A DNA stretch of 64,000 nt from Lachnospiraceae bacterium (GCA_910574715.1 CAJTCH010000014.1:29866-93865); one strand, 5' to 3'; counted from the stretch's first letter, positions 42,979 to 52,586 are shown. The notes: generated by a model not told the origin, from the sequence alone. Made by a program: numbers and translations.

Positions 42979-44274
42979 TTATTCCTTTTTGTCAGTAAGT
43001 TCTATATGTTGTATGAAATAGCTGCATTTCATTGTCGTTTCCAATAGTACATTGTCATATGAACTGATGATTTTCTGGGCGTTCCAAAGCCCGATTCCTT
43101 GATGCCCGGCTTTTGTGCTAAAGCCTTTTCGCTTTAAGTTATGCAGCATTACACCGTTATCCCGAAAACTGTTGCTTATGATGATTGATACGCCGGCTTT
43201 ATCTTGAATAATATTTAAGCCTATTTGCGGCTGTTCTGTCTCCAATGCGGCTTCAATTGCATTGTCTAAAAAGATTCCCAGTATTCTGGCAAGGTCTACC
43301 GTGTCTATCAGAAAACTTTCCACTTTGCCGGGAATATCAATGGTGATATCGATCCCCAATTCATGGGCGTAAATCATTTTTACGGAGAGCAGGCTTTTGA
43401 TTTCTAATACACCGATGTTGCTAAGCTGGTTTAGCTTATAATCTCCCTTCGTAATCAGATTCTTCGTTGGGAAGATTTTGCTTTCAAAAAAGAATTTTAA
43501 TCTATCCATATCACCATCTTCAATATAACCGGAAAGAGAGAGCAGAATATTAACATAATCATGCTTAAAGGAACGCAGGCCGTTATACATAGCTTCTAAA
43601 TTCTGAGTGTAGCTCTGTAAGTCCTGCAGGGCTTTCTGCTTTGCTTCGGCCTGTATCTGTTCCAGATAGGAGCGGCGCATAGACAGAAGTAAAAAACACA
43701 TCACAAGCAGATACCCTGAAATGTGTAAGACGTTATTGTAGATCATTCTGCCGATAGAACCGTTCTGGCCTGGAATCAAATTATCAAACAGATAGATGGT
43801 TATAAGGAGCAGTAATGCAGCGTCTATCACATACCATGTCTGCGAAAGGCGCAAAATGCCCTTGCCAGATAGGAATATCTTTTTCAGCAGCTTGCCGAAA
43901 AGCAGCGTGATCCAATAAAACAGAAAAATATAAATCAAACTGACGCCGAAAGAAAAATACCACTGATTTGATAAAGGTGAGGGAATCAGTGTATAAAGAA
44001 AAATTGACAACAAATTCTCTGTCATAACGGCAAGCACACATCCGGTCATGCCCATAAAAACATTCTGTGGTGCGGTGTCCCGGCAGGTAACCAATCCATA
44101 AATACATACCGCCGCCAGAATACCGAACAGACCGTATGGAACACAGGCGAAGAGCGTTACAGGCATTCCGGCAGCCAACAGCAGTATATAAAGCACACTA
44201 AACGCTTTGATGTTCATATGTTGGGGCCATACATTGCGAATAGCAAGGGAAAGCCGAAAAAAAGAAAGCAGCAT
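42979..44274 (-). CDS. AgrC-like sensor histidine kinase with GHKL ATPase domain
   Basis: The protein has 431 aa. About six membrane helices fall in residues 20-200. The phosphoacceptor helix reads GLRSFKHDYVNILLSL near residue 250, with the HDxxN pattern of peptide-sensing kinases. The N box is LGIFLDNAIEAAL and the G box KGFSTKAGHQGIGLWNAQ. Such kinases usually sense a secreted peptide and signal to a LytTR regulator; neither a response regulator nor agrB/agrD genes are nearby, so this is an orphan. AAGGA lies before the ATG at 44274; a second ATG at 44217 has no SD. Composition is more AT-rich than the flanks. Confidence 0.85.
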   Translation of the reverse strand: MLLSFFRLSLAIRNVWPQHMNIKAFSVLYILLLAAGMPVTLFACVPYGLFGILAAVCIYGLVTCRDTAPQNVFMGMTGCVLAVMTENLLSIFLYTLIPSPLSNQWYFSFGVSLIYIFLFYWITLLFGKLLKKIFLSGKGILRLSQTWYVIDAALLLLITIYLFDNLIPGQNGSIGRMIYNNVLHISGYLLVMCFLLLSMRRSYLEQIQAEAKQKALQDLQSYTQNLEAMYNGLRSFKHDYVNILLSLSGYIEDGDMDRLKFFFESKIFPTKNLITKGDYKLNQLSNIGVLEIKSLLSVKMIYAHELGIDITIDIPGKVESFLIDTVDLARILGIFLDNAIEAALETEQPQIGLNIIQDKAGVSIIISNSFRDNGVMLHNLKRKGFSTKAGHQGIGLWNAQKIISSYDNVLLETTMKCSYFIQHIELTDKKE

Positions 44275-44504
44275 TTCAATATATTCCTTCTTACGATATT
44301 TACTTTCCTAATTATACTTTATACCATTCTTTATATCAACCGTCCTCTTGCAAAAATGACGAATAAGCGAGTGTTTTGTGAAAAGAAAAACGCACTTATT
44401 CATGAATTGGGGCATTTTATGACTGTTTTGAAAAAATTGCCGTTTTCTTTGGTATACTACCTCCATGGTAAATGAATTTATTGTTGGAAAGGAAGCAGGA
44501 AGCT

Positions 44505-44702
44505 ATGAAGCATTTATTAAAAGGGGCTGCTGTAGCAGCAGTGGTATTGATTACTTTAATGATTATCAGTATATTTTGCAATATGCATAACATTCACTTA
44601 GACCAGACAGCGACAGGTACGATATCAGCAGTTTGTGCCATGCTGTTTTATCGTGGATTGATTAAGAATGAAAAAAATAAAGATGATGAGAATGAAAAAT
44701 AA
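44505..44702 (+). CDS. Small membrane protein of unknown function
   Basis: The protein has 65 aa, with two hydrophobic segments (AAVAAVVLITLMIISIFC and TGTISAVCAMLFYRGLI) and a highly charged tail (KNEKNKDDENEK). GGAAGCAGGAAG lies before the ATG at 44505. TTGAAA and TATACT upstream (44428-44458) are 19 bp apart and could be its promoter. It is divergent from the histidine kinase. It could be a small membrane regulator, but it lacks the leader and glycine site of a processed signalling peptide. Confidence 0.5.
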   Translation: MKHLLKGAAVAAVVLITLMIISIFCNMHNIHLDQTATGTISAVCAMLFYRGLIKNEKNKDDENEK

Positions 44703-44722
44703 CGAATAATCATTTTACAAGC

Positions 44723-44755
44723 GCCCACCACATAAATAACGGAGTATTGGTGGGC
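44723..44755. repeat. 8-bp inverted repeat after the small membrane gene
   Basis: GCCCACCA and TGGTGGGC pair around a 17-base loop, 20 bp after the stop codon. No T-run follows; a weak terminator at best. Confidence 0.4.
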
Positions 44756-44800
44756 TGATTTGCTGCGCCTAAAAAGACTTAACAAAATTTTCATACAATT

Positions 44801-44827
44801 TCAGCACTCACCCATTGACTTGGCTAA
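44801..44827. promoter_or_regulatory. Degenerate CIRCE-like (HrcA) site upstream of clpB
   Basis: TCAGCACTC, nine bases, then CTTGGCTAA. The left half matches the CIRCE half-site TTAGCACTC at eight of nine bases and the right half matches GAGTGCTAA at five of nine, with the exact 9-base spacing. It overlaps a possible -35 TTGACT (44815-44820). HrcA control of clpB is plausible, but the right half is poor. Confidence 0.4.
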
Positions 44828-44898
44828 TAAAATGCGTTATTGTTATATCGTAAATAGAACAACTACCTATTCAGCATTTTTAAAAGGAGGCTGTAACT

Positions 44899-47487
44899 AT
44901 GAATATAAATAAATTTACGCAGAAGTCTATCCAGGCAGTCCAGGACTGTGAGCGTACAGCAATGGAATACGGCAATCAGGAGATCGAGCAGGAGCATCTT
45001 CTGTATGCGCTTCTTACCCAGGACGACAGCCTGATCCTGAAGCTTATGGAGAAGATGGGGATTGACAAGGACATTATCGTGAACCGTACAGAGGAAGCAT
45101 TGCGCAAGCGCACGAAGGTGCAGGGCGGGCAGCAGTTTGTGGGCCAGGATCTTAACAAGGCGCTGATCCATGCGGAGGACGAGGCGAAGCAGATGGGAGA
45201 CGAGTATGTATCGGTAGAGCATCTGTTCCTGTCTCTGATGAAGCATCCGAATAAGGAGCTTAAGACGATCTTCCGGGAAATGGGGATCAAGAGGGATGAT
45301 TTTCTCAAAGCCTTGTCTACGGTCAGAGGCAATCAGCGTGTGACCAGCGACAATCCGGAAGACACCTACGATACGCTTAATAAATACGGCTCAGATCTTG
45401 TAGAGCGGGCGCGGGAGCAGAAGTTAGACCCTGTGATCGGGCGTGACTCGGAGATCCGCAATGTGATTCGGATCCTTTCCAGGAAGACGAAGAATAATCC
45501 GGTCCTCATAGGGGAGCCGGGCGTCGGCAAGACGGCGGTCGTGGAAGGTCTGGCGCAGAGGATCGTCCGTGGCGACGTGCCGGAAGGTCTTAAGGATAAG
45601 ACCATATTTTCATTGGATATGGGCGCCCTGGTGGCAGGAGCCAAATACCGCGGAGAATTCGAGGAGCGTCTGAAAGCAGTGCTTGAGGATGTGAAGAACA
45701 GCGACGGGAGGATCATTCTCTTTATCGACGAGCTTCATACGATCGTAGGCGCAGGCAAGACAGACGGGGCCATGGATGCGGGCAATATGCTGAAGCCTAT
45801 GCTCGCAAGAGGAGAGCTTCACTGTATCGGTGCGACGACGCTGGATGAATACCGTCAGTATATTGAGAAGGACGCGGCCTTAGAGCGCCGTTTCCAGCCG
45901 GTTATGGTAGAGGAGCCGACGGTGGAAGACGCAATCTCTATATTACGGGGATTGAAGGAGCGATATGAGGTCTTTCATGGCGTGAAGATTACGGACAGCG
46001 CGCTGGTTGCGGCTGCCACACTGTCACAGCGTTACATTTCAGATCGTTTTTTGCCGGATAAGGCGATCGATCTGGTGGACGAGGCGTGTGCGCTGATTAA
46101 GACGGAGCTTGATTCTATGCCGGCGGAATTGGATGAGCTGCAGAGGAGGATCATGCAGATGGAGATCGAGGAGGCGGCGCTTAAGAAGGAGGACGACCGT
46201 TTAAGCAGAGAACGTCTGGAACATCTGCAGCAGGAGTTGGCAGAGTACAGGGAAGAATTTGCCGGAAAGAAGGCGCAGTGGGACAATGAGAAAGTCGATG
46301 TGGAGCGTGTGCAGAAGATCCGGGAAGAGATCGAGCAGGTGAATAAGGATATTGAGAAGGCCCAGCAGTCTTACGACCTGAACAGAGCAGCGGAGCTGCA
46401 GTACGGAAGGCTGCCGCAGCTTTTGAAGCAGTTAGAAGAGCAGGAAGCGAAGGTGAAGGATGAAGACAAGTCTCTGGTGCATGAGAGCGTGACGGATGAT
46501 GAGATCGGCAAGATCGTGTCGCGTTGGACTGGTATTCCGGTTACGAAGCTCAACGAGAGTGAGCGGAGCAAGACCCTTCATCTGGCGGAGGAGCTTCATA
46601 AGCGTGTGATCGGCCAGGACGAAGGAGTAGAATTGGTAACGGAAGCCATCATCCGCTCCAAGGCGGGGATCAAGGATCCGACCAAGCCGATCGGTTCCTT
46701 CCTGTTCCTTGGTCCTACGGGCGTGGGGAAGACGGAGCTTGCAAAAGCGCTTGCTGAGAATCTGTTTGATGATGAGAGCAACATGGTCCGTATCGATATG
46801 AGCGAGTATATGGAGAAATATTCGGTATCCAGGCTGATCGGAGCGCCTCCGGGATATGTGGGATATGATGAAGGCGGACAACTGACGGAAGCAGTCCGCA
46901 GGAAGCCTTATTCGGTGGTGCTCTTTGACGAGGTGGAGAAGGCCCACCCGGATGTGTTCAATGTCCTTCTGCAGGTGTTGGATGACGGGCGGATCACAGA
47001 TTCCCAGGGACGCACGGTGGATTTCAAGAATACGATTCTGATCATGACCTCGAATATCGGTTCATCCTATCTGTTAGACGGAATTGACGAGCAGGGCAAT
47101 ATCAGCGAAGAGAGTCAGAAGCTTGTGATGGATGATCTGCGGGCGCATTTCAGACCGGAATTCCTGAACCGTCTGGATGAGATGATCCTGTTCAAGCCGC
47201 TGACGAAAGGAAATATTTACGGCATTATTGACTTACTGGTGGCGGATGTGAACAGGCGGCTGGCAGACCGGGAGATCTCGATCGCGCTTACGGAAGAGGC
47301 GAAGAATTATGTGGTGGAGGGCGGTTATGACCCGACCTACGGAGCAAGACCTCTGAAGCGGTATCTGCAGAAGAATGTGGAGACCCTTGCCGCGCGGCTG
47401 ATGCTTAAGGGCGACGTGGGTGCACAGGATACGATTCTGATCGATGTTGCGGACGGGAAGCTTACAGCCTGTACGGGTGTAAAATAA
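44899..47487 (+). CDS. clpB: ATP-dependent disaggregase ClpB
   Basis: ClpB is a hexameric Hsp100 that pulls proteins out of aggregates with DnaK. The protein has 862 aa. It has an N-domain (1-150), a first AAA domain with [13 protein letters not shown] (near 208) and [15 protein letters not shown], a long coiled-coil middle domain (about 405-530, very rich in Glu and Lys) that marks ClpB rather than ClpA or ClpC, and a second AAA domain with [13 protein letters not shown] (near 608) and [23 protein letters not shown] precedes the ATG. It appears to be a single-gene unit with a heat-shock-type site upstream. Confidence 0.96.
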   Translation: MNINKFTQKSIQAVQDCERTAMEYGNQEIEQEHLLYALLTQDDSLILKLMEKMGIDKDIIVNRTEEALRKRTKVQGGQQFVGQDLNKALIHAEDEAKQMGDEYVSVEHLFLSLMKHPNKELKTIFREMGIKRDDFLKALSTVRGNQRVTSDNPEDTYDTLNKYGSDLVERAREQKLDPVIGRDSEIRNVIRILSRKTKNNPVLIGEPGVGKTAVVEGLAQRIVRGDVPEGLKDKTIFSLDMGALVAGAKYRGEFEERLKAVLEDVKNSDGRIILFIDELHTIVGAGKTDGAMDAGNMLKPMLARGELHCIGATTLDEYRQYIEKDAALERRFQPVMVEEPTVEDAISILRGLKERYEVFHGVKITDSALVAAATLSQRYISDRFLPDKAIDLVDEACALIKTELDSMPAELDELQRRIMQMEIEEAALKKEDDRLSRERLEHLQQELAEYREEFAGKKAQWDNEKVDVERVQKIREEIEQVNKDIEKAQQSYDLNRAAELQYGRLPQLLKQLEEQEAKVKDEDKSLVHESVTDDEIGKIVSRWTGIPVTKLNESERSKTLHLAEELHKRVIGQDEGVELVTEAIIRSKAGIKDPTKPIGSFLFLGPTGVGKTELAKALAENLFDDESNMVRIDMSEYMEKYSVSRLIGAPPGYVGYDEGGQLTEAVRRKPYSVVLFDEVEKAHPDVFNVLLQVLDDGRITDSQGRTVDFKNTILIMTSNIGSSYLLDGIDEQGNISEESQKLVMDDLRAHFRPEFLNRLDEMILFKPLTKGNIYGIIDLLVADVNRRLADREISIALTEEAKNYVVEGGYDPTYGARPLKRYLQKNVETLAARLMLKGDVGAQDTILIDVADGKLTACTGVK

Positions 47488-47607
47488 TAATACTTTTTCG
47501 GGAAACGATTCCAGAGGGAGATGCACTTGTAAAAAAACGATAGCTGGAATATAATTATACTCAGGAAGCGGATGAGTCATCAACAGTGTAAAAGAAAGGT
47601 GTATCTT

Positions 47608-49161
47608 ATGAAATGTTTTAATACGGCGGGAGTGTGTATTCCAAAGCTCAATTACATGGCAGATACATCGGCGGTGATTGAGCAGATTATTGCCCGTTAT
47701 GTGTCGCCCGGAAAGTATTTTACAATAGACCGTCCAAGACAATGCGGGAAAACGACGACGTTATATCTCTTAGAAGAGCAGTTGAAAAATGACTATATTG
47801 TGTTAAGCTTAAGTTTTGAATCCGCAGACGAACTATTCGTTTCGCTCTATACACTGGCCGCGGGATTCATTCGTAAGACTGCGCGGATCTTGAAGGCGCA
47901 GGGGATAGAGGGGTCTATACTCAATGACTGGCAGCAGCCCATATCACAGGAGTTCCCTTTTGATGATCTGGGACAGAGGATCACAGAACTTTGCATGAGC
48001 TGCGGCCGGGATGTCATTCTGATGATCGATGAAGTAGACAAGAGTTCGGACAATCAGATCTTCCTGTCCTTCCTGGGGCTCCTCAGAGAAAAATATCTGG
48101 AGCAGATGAAGGGGAAGGATCAGACTTTCAGATCGGTGATACTTGCCGGTGTATACGATATAAAGAATCTGAAACTCAAGCTCCATCCGGGTGCGGAACC
48201 CAAATACAACAGCCCATGGAATGTCGCGGCTGACTTTGATCTGGATATCAATTTTTCTCCGGACGAGATTGCCTCGATGATCAGGGATTATGAAAATGAC
48301 TGGAATATGGGGATCGATATTGCCTGGATGAGCAGTATCTTATATGAATATACGTCCGGCTATCCATTCCTGGTATCCAGGCTGTGCCAGATTATGGCGC
48401 AGAACGGTCGGGAAGGGTGGAGCCGGGAGGGGTTCCAAGGTGCGGTCCGGGAACTGTTGAAAGCGCCCAATGCATTATTTGACGATATGAGTAAGAAGCT
48501 TGCAGAATATCCTGAACTAAAAGAGATGATCCATAGCATTCTGTTTCAGGGGAAAAAATATGCCTACGAGATCGAAAACCACAAGGTCAATATAGGGAAG
48601 ATGTTCGGGTTTCTGGCCGAAAAACAGGGAATGGTCAGCGTCTCTAACAGAATTTTCGAGATGAAACTATATAATCTTCTGAGCTCTGAAAATGAGACAG
48701 ACAGCAGGATCTTTACAGTTGCCGATATGGAGAAGAATCAGTTCGTCAAAGACGGCATCCTCCATATGGAGCTGGTAATGCAGAAATTCTGTGAATATTT
48801 TGAAGAGATCTATGCAAATGCAGACGACAGATTTATCGAGGAGAACGGAAGAAGAATATTCCTGATGTTCTTAAAACCGATCATCAACGGAAGCGGGAAT
48901 TACTATATCGAGGCCAGAACACGTAATATGAAGCGGACGGATATCATTATTGATTACAAAGGCATTCAAAGTATTGTCGAGCTCAAGATCTGGCATGGAC
49001 AGGAATACAACCGGCGCGGTGAAGCGCAACTGGCGGAATATCTGGAATATTATCATCTGAAAAAGGGATACATGCTCAGTTTTAATTTTAATCAGAGCAA
49101 GAAGACCGGGATGCGGCAGATTAAATTAGACGGCAAGCTGCTGATAGAAGCGGTCGTATAA
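47608..49161 (+). CDS. AAA-ATPase-like protein with C-terminal PD-(D/E)XK nuclease-like domain
   Basis: The protein has 517 aa. Residues 10-230 form an AAA-ATPase-like domain with Walker A DRPRQCGKTTTLYLL (near 40) and Walker B VILMIDEVDKS (near 133). Residues 240-340 look helical. The C-terminus has TDIIIDYKGIQSIVELKIWH (near 455), matching the D...ELK core of PD-(D/E)XK nucleases, then an Ala-Glu-rich helix as in the PDDEXK_9 family. These two-domain proteins are common in gut Bacteroidetes and Clostridia in many copies; their role is unknown. The ATG at 47608 with AAAGGTG is chosen over 47572. Confidence 0.85.
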   Translation: MKCFNTAGVCIPKLNYMADTSAVIEQIIARYVSPGKYFTIDRPRQCGKTTTLYLLEEQLKNDYIVLSLSFESADELFVSLYTLAAGFIRKTARILKAQGIEGSILNDWQQPISQEFPFDDLGQRITELCMSCGRDVILMIDEVDKSSDNQIFLSFLGLLREKYLEQMKGKDQTFRSVILAGVYDIKNLKLKLHPGAEPKYNSPWNVAADFDLDINFSPDEIASMIRDYENDWNMGIDIAWMSSILYEYTSGYPFLVSRLCQIMAQNGREGWSREGFQGAVRELLKAPNALFDDMSKKLAEYPELKEMIHSILFQGKKYAYEIENHKVNIGKMFGFLAEKQGMVSVSNRIFEMKLYNLLSSENETDSRIFTVADMEKNQFVKDGILHMELVMQKFCEYFEEIYANADDRFIEENGRRIFLMFLKPIINGSGNYYIEARTRNMKRTDIIIDYKGIQSIVELKIWHGQEYNRRGEAQLAEYLEYYHLKKGYMLSFNFNQSKKTGMRQIKLDGKLLIEAVV

Positions 49162-49169
49162 GAGGATGG

Positions 49170-49191
49170 CGGCGCAGTGTATACTGCGCCG
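49170..49191. terminator. Perfect 9-bp hairpin after the AAA-ATPase gene
   Basis: CGGCGCAGT and ACTGCGCCG pair around GTAT, 9 bp past the stop codon. Only TTGATGT follows, so it is a GC-rich stem with a poor T-run. Confidence 0.6.
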
Positions 49192-49280
49192 TTGATGTAT
49201 CAGCGAATCACAGCTGTGTAGTGCAAACGAGCCGGATCTGTGTTATGATTGGAACAAATTTGTGTCAGGAGGCGGAAAGT

Positions 49281-50498
49281 GTGTCAGTCATATTTCATAT
49301 AGATGTGAATTCTGCTTACCTTAGCTGGACGGCGGCGGAACAACTGAAAAACGGTGCGAAGAGAGACTTAAGACAGATTCCGTCCATTATCGGAGGAGAT
49401 CAGAAGTCACGGCACGGTGTCGTGCTTGCGAAGTCGATCCCGGCGAAGAAGTACGGCATCCGTACAGGGGAGCCTGTCGTGAATGCCTTCCGCAAGTGCC
49501 CGGGACTTGTGATGGAGCCGCCGGATCACAAGCTGTACAGGCAGTACAGCGACAGGCTTATGGATTTCCTGAGGGAATATACCCGGGTGGGTACGGCAAG
49601 AGGTCAGGAAGAATATACGGCCAGCATTGAGCAGGTAAGTGTGGACGAATGTTATGTGGACGTCACTGAATTCGTGAAGCGTTACAGTTCGCCGGTCGAC
49701 GGTGCGATGGAGATTAAGAATGAAGTCTGCCGAAGATATGGATATACGGTCAATGTAGGGATCTCGAGCAATAAGCTTCTGGCGAAGATGGCGTCGGATT
49801 TCGAGAAGCCTAACAAGGTACATACATTATTTCCCGAAGAAATACAGGTGAAAATGTGGCCGCTGCCTGTATCTGAACTCTATATGGCGGGGCATTCCAG
49901 TGTAGAGATACTGCAGAAGCTTGATATCCATACCATCGGAGATCTGGCGCGTATGGATCCGAAGCTTATAGAACTGCATCTGAAGAGCCACGGCAGGAAA
50001 CTGTGGGAATTCGCCAATGGTATCGGAAGCGACGTGGTTGAGGCTGAGCCGGCGGAGGCGAAAGGGATCGGGAATTCTACAACTTTATCTCAGGATGCGG
50101 TCTCTGAAGAAGAGGCGAAAGAGGTGTTGCGAGTTCTTGCCGCCAGCGTCGGCAGAAGGCTTCGAAGGGCAGGACAGAAGGCGAAGATGCTGAGTGTGGA
50201 GATCAAGTACCATACTTTCGAGAGCGTGTCCCATCAGAGGCAGCTTGGCAGGGCAACGAACCAGGATCAGGATATCTATGAGGAAGCGAAAGTATTGTTC
50301 CGGGAATTATGGGACGGCACGCCTGTCCGTCTTCTGGGTATCCGAAGCTCGAAGCTTGTCCAGGAGGACGAACCGGAGCAGCTAAGCCTGTTTGACCCGC
50401 AGTTTCAGCCGGATCCGAAGCGGGAGAAGCTTAACCAGGCGCTTGCAAAGGTGCGGGAGAAGTACGGAGACAGGATTGTCAGGAAAGGGATGTCTTGA
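49281..50498 (+). CDS. dinB: Y-family DNA polymerase (DinB/Pol IV-like)
   Basis: Y-family polymerases copy past DNA lesions. The protein has 405 aa from the chosen start. The catalytic acids lie in IFHIDVNSAYLSW (start) and QVSVDECYVDVTEF (near 120). A helix-hairpin-helix (ILQKLDIHTIGDLARM, near 217) and the little-finger domain follow. The C-terminal QLSLFD is a canonical-looking beta-clamp-binding peptide, and about 25 residues follow it. The frame opens at 49221, but GTG at 49281 follows AGGAGG at seven bases and gives the normal N-terminus. I see no good LexA box. Confidence 0.92.
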   Translation: MSVIFHIDVNSAYLSWTAAEQLKNGAKRDLRQIPSIIGGDQKSRHGVVLAKSIPAKKYGIRTGEPVVNAFRKCPGLVMEPPDHKLYRQYSDRLMDFLREYTRVGTARGQEEYTASIEQVSVDECYVDVTEFVKRYSSPVDGAMEIKNEVCRRYGYTVNVGISSNKLLAKMASDFEKPNKVHTLFPEEIQVKMWPLPVSELYMAGHSSVEILQKLDIHTIGDLARMDPKLIELHLKSHGRKLWEFANGIGSDVVEAEPAEAKGIGNSTTLSQDAVSEEEAKEVLRVLAASVGRRLRRAGQKAKMLSVEIKYHTFESVSHQRQLGRATNQDQDIYEEAKVLFRELWDGTPVRLLGIRSSKLVQEDEPEQLSLFDPQFQPDPKREKLNQALAKVREKYGDRIVRKGMS

Positions 50499-50532
50499 CA
50501 AAGAGATAATTACTGGATATACTAATAATCAG

Positions 50533-50579
50533 AAGAGCAGCTGCGAATTATACTTTTATAGTTTGCAGCTGCTCTTTTA
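50533..50579 (+). terminator. Intrinsic terminator after the Y-family polymerase gene
   Basis: AAGAGCAGCTGC and GCAGCTGCTCTT form a perfect 12-bp stem with a 20-base AT-rich loop, followed by TTATC with TTTT overlapping the stem end. Confidence 0.85.
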
Positions 50580-50617
50580 TCATTGAGCTATTAGTTGTGA
50601 AGCGGGAGGTAACTGTG

Positions 50618-51478
50618 ATGAAGAGTATTAAATGGAAAGAATTAGGGATAGATATTCTGGTCGACATTGCGGCGAGCATGCTGATCGCCGTAGGGATCTA
50701 TAATTTTGCGCTGAATGCGAATTTTCCGGTGGCAGGGTTCTCGGGAATTGCGATCGTTCTCTACCATCTGTGCGGGCTTCCGGTCGGTGCGGGGACGCTT
50801 CTCTTGAATGTGCCGGTTTCCATCTTCTGTTATAAGTTCCTTGGCAGGACGTTTTTCCTTAAATCCATCAAGACGATGATCATATCTTCGGTATTTATGG
50901 ATTACGTTGCGCCGATGTTTCCGGTGTATGACGGAAACCGGCTGCTTGCCGCGCTTTGTATGGGGATATTGAGCGGCGCGGGCTATGCGGTCGTATTCAT
51001 GCGCGGTTCATCTACGGGAGGACAGGACTTTATCAGCATGTCGATTAAGAAGGTGAAGCCTCATATCACGCTTGGAATCATTACTTTTATCCTGGATGTA
51101 TCGACGATCGTGCTGGGAAGCGTGCTTGTGTTCAAGGACATTGACGGATTCATCTATGGTGTGATCGTGACTTATCTGATGGCGATCGTGATGGACCGGA
51201 TCCTGTATGGAATCGATGAGGGCAAGATGACGCTGATCGTGACGGAGCATGGCTCGCAGGTTGCGGAATGCATCGACGAATATTCGGGAAGAGGGTCTAC
51301 GATCCTGAAGGGAATGGGGAGCTATTCCAAGCAGCACAAGGATGTAGTGATGTGTGCATGCAATAATAAGCAGATGTATACGATCAAGAAGCTGGTGAGG
51401 CAGATCGATCCGAAGGCATTTACGATCATTATGGAATCTAATGAGGTTGTGGGGGAAGGCTTCAAGGAAGATGTGTAG
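50618..51478 (+). CDS. YitT-family membrane protein (DUF161/DUF2179)
   Basis: The protein has 286 aa. Five to six membrane helices lie in residues 8-205, with the family start DILVDIAASMLIAVGIYNF and FPVAGFSGIAIVLYHLCGLP. The GSSTGGQDFISM loop near 140 is typical. The C-terminal DUF2179 domain (about 210-280) holds GRGSTILKGMGSYS and a hydrophobic VVMCACNNKQMYTIKKLV. The family has no settled transport substrate. The ATG at 50618 with GGGAGGT at seven bases is preferred over the GTG at 50597. Confidence 0.9.
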   Translation: MKSIKWKELGIDILVDIAASMLIAVGIYNFALNANFPVAGFSGIAIVLYHLCGLPVGAGTLLLNVPVSIFCYKFLGRTFFLKSIKTMIISSVFMDYVAPMFPVYDGNRLLAALCMGILSGAGYAVVFMRGSSTGGQDFISMSIKKVKPHITLGIITFILDVSTIVLGSVLVFKDIDGFIYGVIVTYLMAIVMDRILYGIDEGKMTLIVTEHGSQVAECIDEYSGRGSTILKGMGSYSKQHKDVVMCACNNKQMYTIKKLVRQIDPKAFTIIMESNEVVGEGFKEDV

Positions 51479-51516
51479 GCATTGTGTTGAATTATTTACT
51501 TTATAAATATATATTA

Positions 51517-51543
51517 TTGACATATTTGTTAAAATGTGATAAT
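51517..51543 (+). promoter_or_regulatory. Candidate promoter of the molybdenum cofactor cluster
   Basis: A perfect TTGACA (51517-51522) precedes an extended -10 TGTGATAAT (GATAAT at 51538-51543). The spacing of 15 bp is short. The 167-bp gap is very AT-rich. Confidence 0.4.
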
Positions 51544-51645
51544 TTATTATTACAATAATAAAATATGTTACAATCATTTGTATAAGTATCAGGCCATTCA
51601 CTCATAGGTAATGGCAGCTATATTTTGCAGAAGGAAGAGACAGAT

Positions 51646-52575
51646 ATGAATGTAGGTGCAGTAATCGCAGCGGCGGACAGGCCTCTTGGAACGGATGACG
51701 GCGGACAGATCGTGAAGATCGGGAACTTGACGTTAGCCGAGAGGATCGTCATTAATTTTCAGAGAGCCGGAATTAAGGATATTGCAGTGATAACGGGTGC
51801 TTCGGCAAAGCAGGTTGAGAAGTCGCTGCACCGCTTCGGCGTCACGTTTTTGAAGAAGGAGAATTATGAGAGCTCGGAGTTGTTCGATTCTGCCAGAATG
51901 GGATTGGAGTATTTGAAGAACCGCTGTGATCAGGTTTTTTTCTGTCCGGTGGACATTCCCTTTTTTACGGAGCAGACATTAAGAAGTCTGTTAGAGCAGC
52001 CGGGGGAGATCGTGATCCCTAAGTATAACGGCAGAAGAGGGCATCCGGTACGTTTTGATGCAGGGCTGATTCCTTCTATACTTAAGTATCAGGGAGATCG
52101 GGGGCTTAAGGGTGCGTTGGATTCCCTGGGAATTGCGGCGTATGAGGTGCCGGTTGATGATGAAGGAGTCATAGTGGATGCGGACGAACCCGGGAATTAT
52201 CAGCATATTCTTAAGCTTCATGATGAGAAGCTGATGCGGCCGCAGGTGAAGGTAAGGCTTGCGAATCACAGACCTTTCTTCGGGCCCGGGGCAGTGACGT
52301 TGCTTCGGCAGATCGACAGGCTGGAATCGGTAAGAGAAGCCTGCGGGAAGATGGGGATCTCCTACAGTAAGGGATGGACGATCATCCGCACGGCGGAGGA
52401 AGAACTTGGATACAAGATCGTTGAACGGCGGCACGGCGGGAAGAACGGCGGCGCGGCTTATATAACGGAGCGCGGCAAGAAGCTGTTATATAAGTTCGAA
52501 CGGTATGAAGAACAGGTGGAGAAGGCGGCGCTGGAATTATTTGAAGATATTTTTTTGGACACCGATTTGTTTTGA
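51646..52575 (+). CDS. MobA/MocA-like NTP-transferase domain fused to a ModE-type DNA-binding domain
   Basis: The protein has 309 aa. Residues 1-190 are a nucleotidyltransferase fold of the MocA/MobA type (VFFCPVDIPFFTEQT near 95, GRRGHPVRFD near 130). The family loop LAAGxSxRMGxxK, which binds the nucleotide, is not kept: here it reads AAADRPLGTDDGGQ. Residues 205-300 are a LysR/ModE winged helix (REACGKMGISYSKGWTIIRT). This fusion is known in clostridial molybdenum-hydroxylase clusters, where it is thought to modify the cofactor and sense molybdate. The ATG at 51646 has AAGGA upstream. It is the first gene of the cluster. Confidence 0.82.
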   Translation: MNVGAVIAAADRPLGTDDGGQIVKIGNLTLAERIVINFQRAGIKDIAVITGASAKQVEKSLHRFGVTFLKKENYESSELFDSARMGLEYLKNRCDQVFFCPVDIPFFTEQTLRSLLEQPGEIVIPKYNGRRGHPVRFDAGLIPSILKYQGDRGLKGALDSLGIAAYEVPVDDEGVIVDADEPGNYQHILKLHDEKLMRPQVKVRLANHRPFFGPGAVTLLRQIDRLESVREACGKMGISYSKGWTIIRTAEEELGYKIVERRHGGKNGGAAYITERGKKLLYKFERYEEQVEKAALELFEDIFLDTDLF

Positions 52576-52586
52576 AAAAATAATCG
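52563..52586. promoter_or_regulatory. Candidate ModE operator, site A
   Basis: A 24-bp imperfect palindrome opens CGATT and closes AATCG, with A/T-rich centre. It spans the end of the ModE-fusion gene and the start of the leader of the next gene. It matches site B at 56727-56750 at 19 of 24 positions. Confidence 0.5.

Noticed and set aside
44218..44475. Plus-strand 85-codon frame with a hydrophobic segment opposite the kinase start
   Set aside because: It overlaps the kinase gene start, lacks an SD and has no resemblance to a signalling peptide precursor. It remains a weak possibility.
49245..49275. GAAC-containing stretch before the Y-family polymerase as a LexA box
   Set aside because: The right half reads TTGT, not GTTC, so it does not match the Gram-positive consensus.
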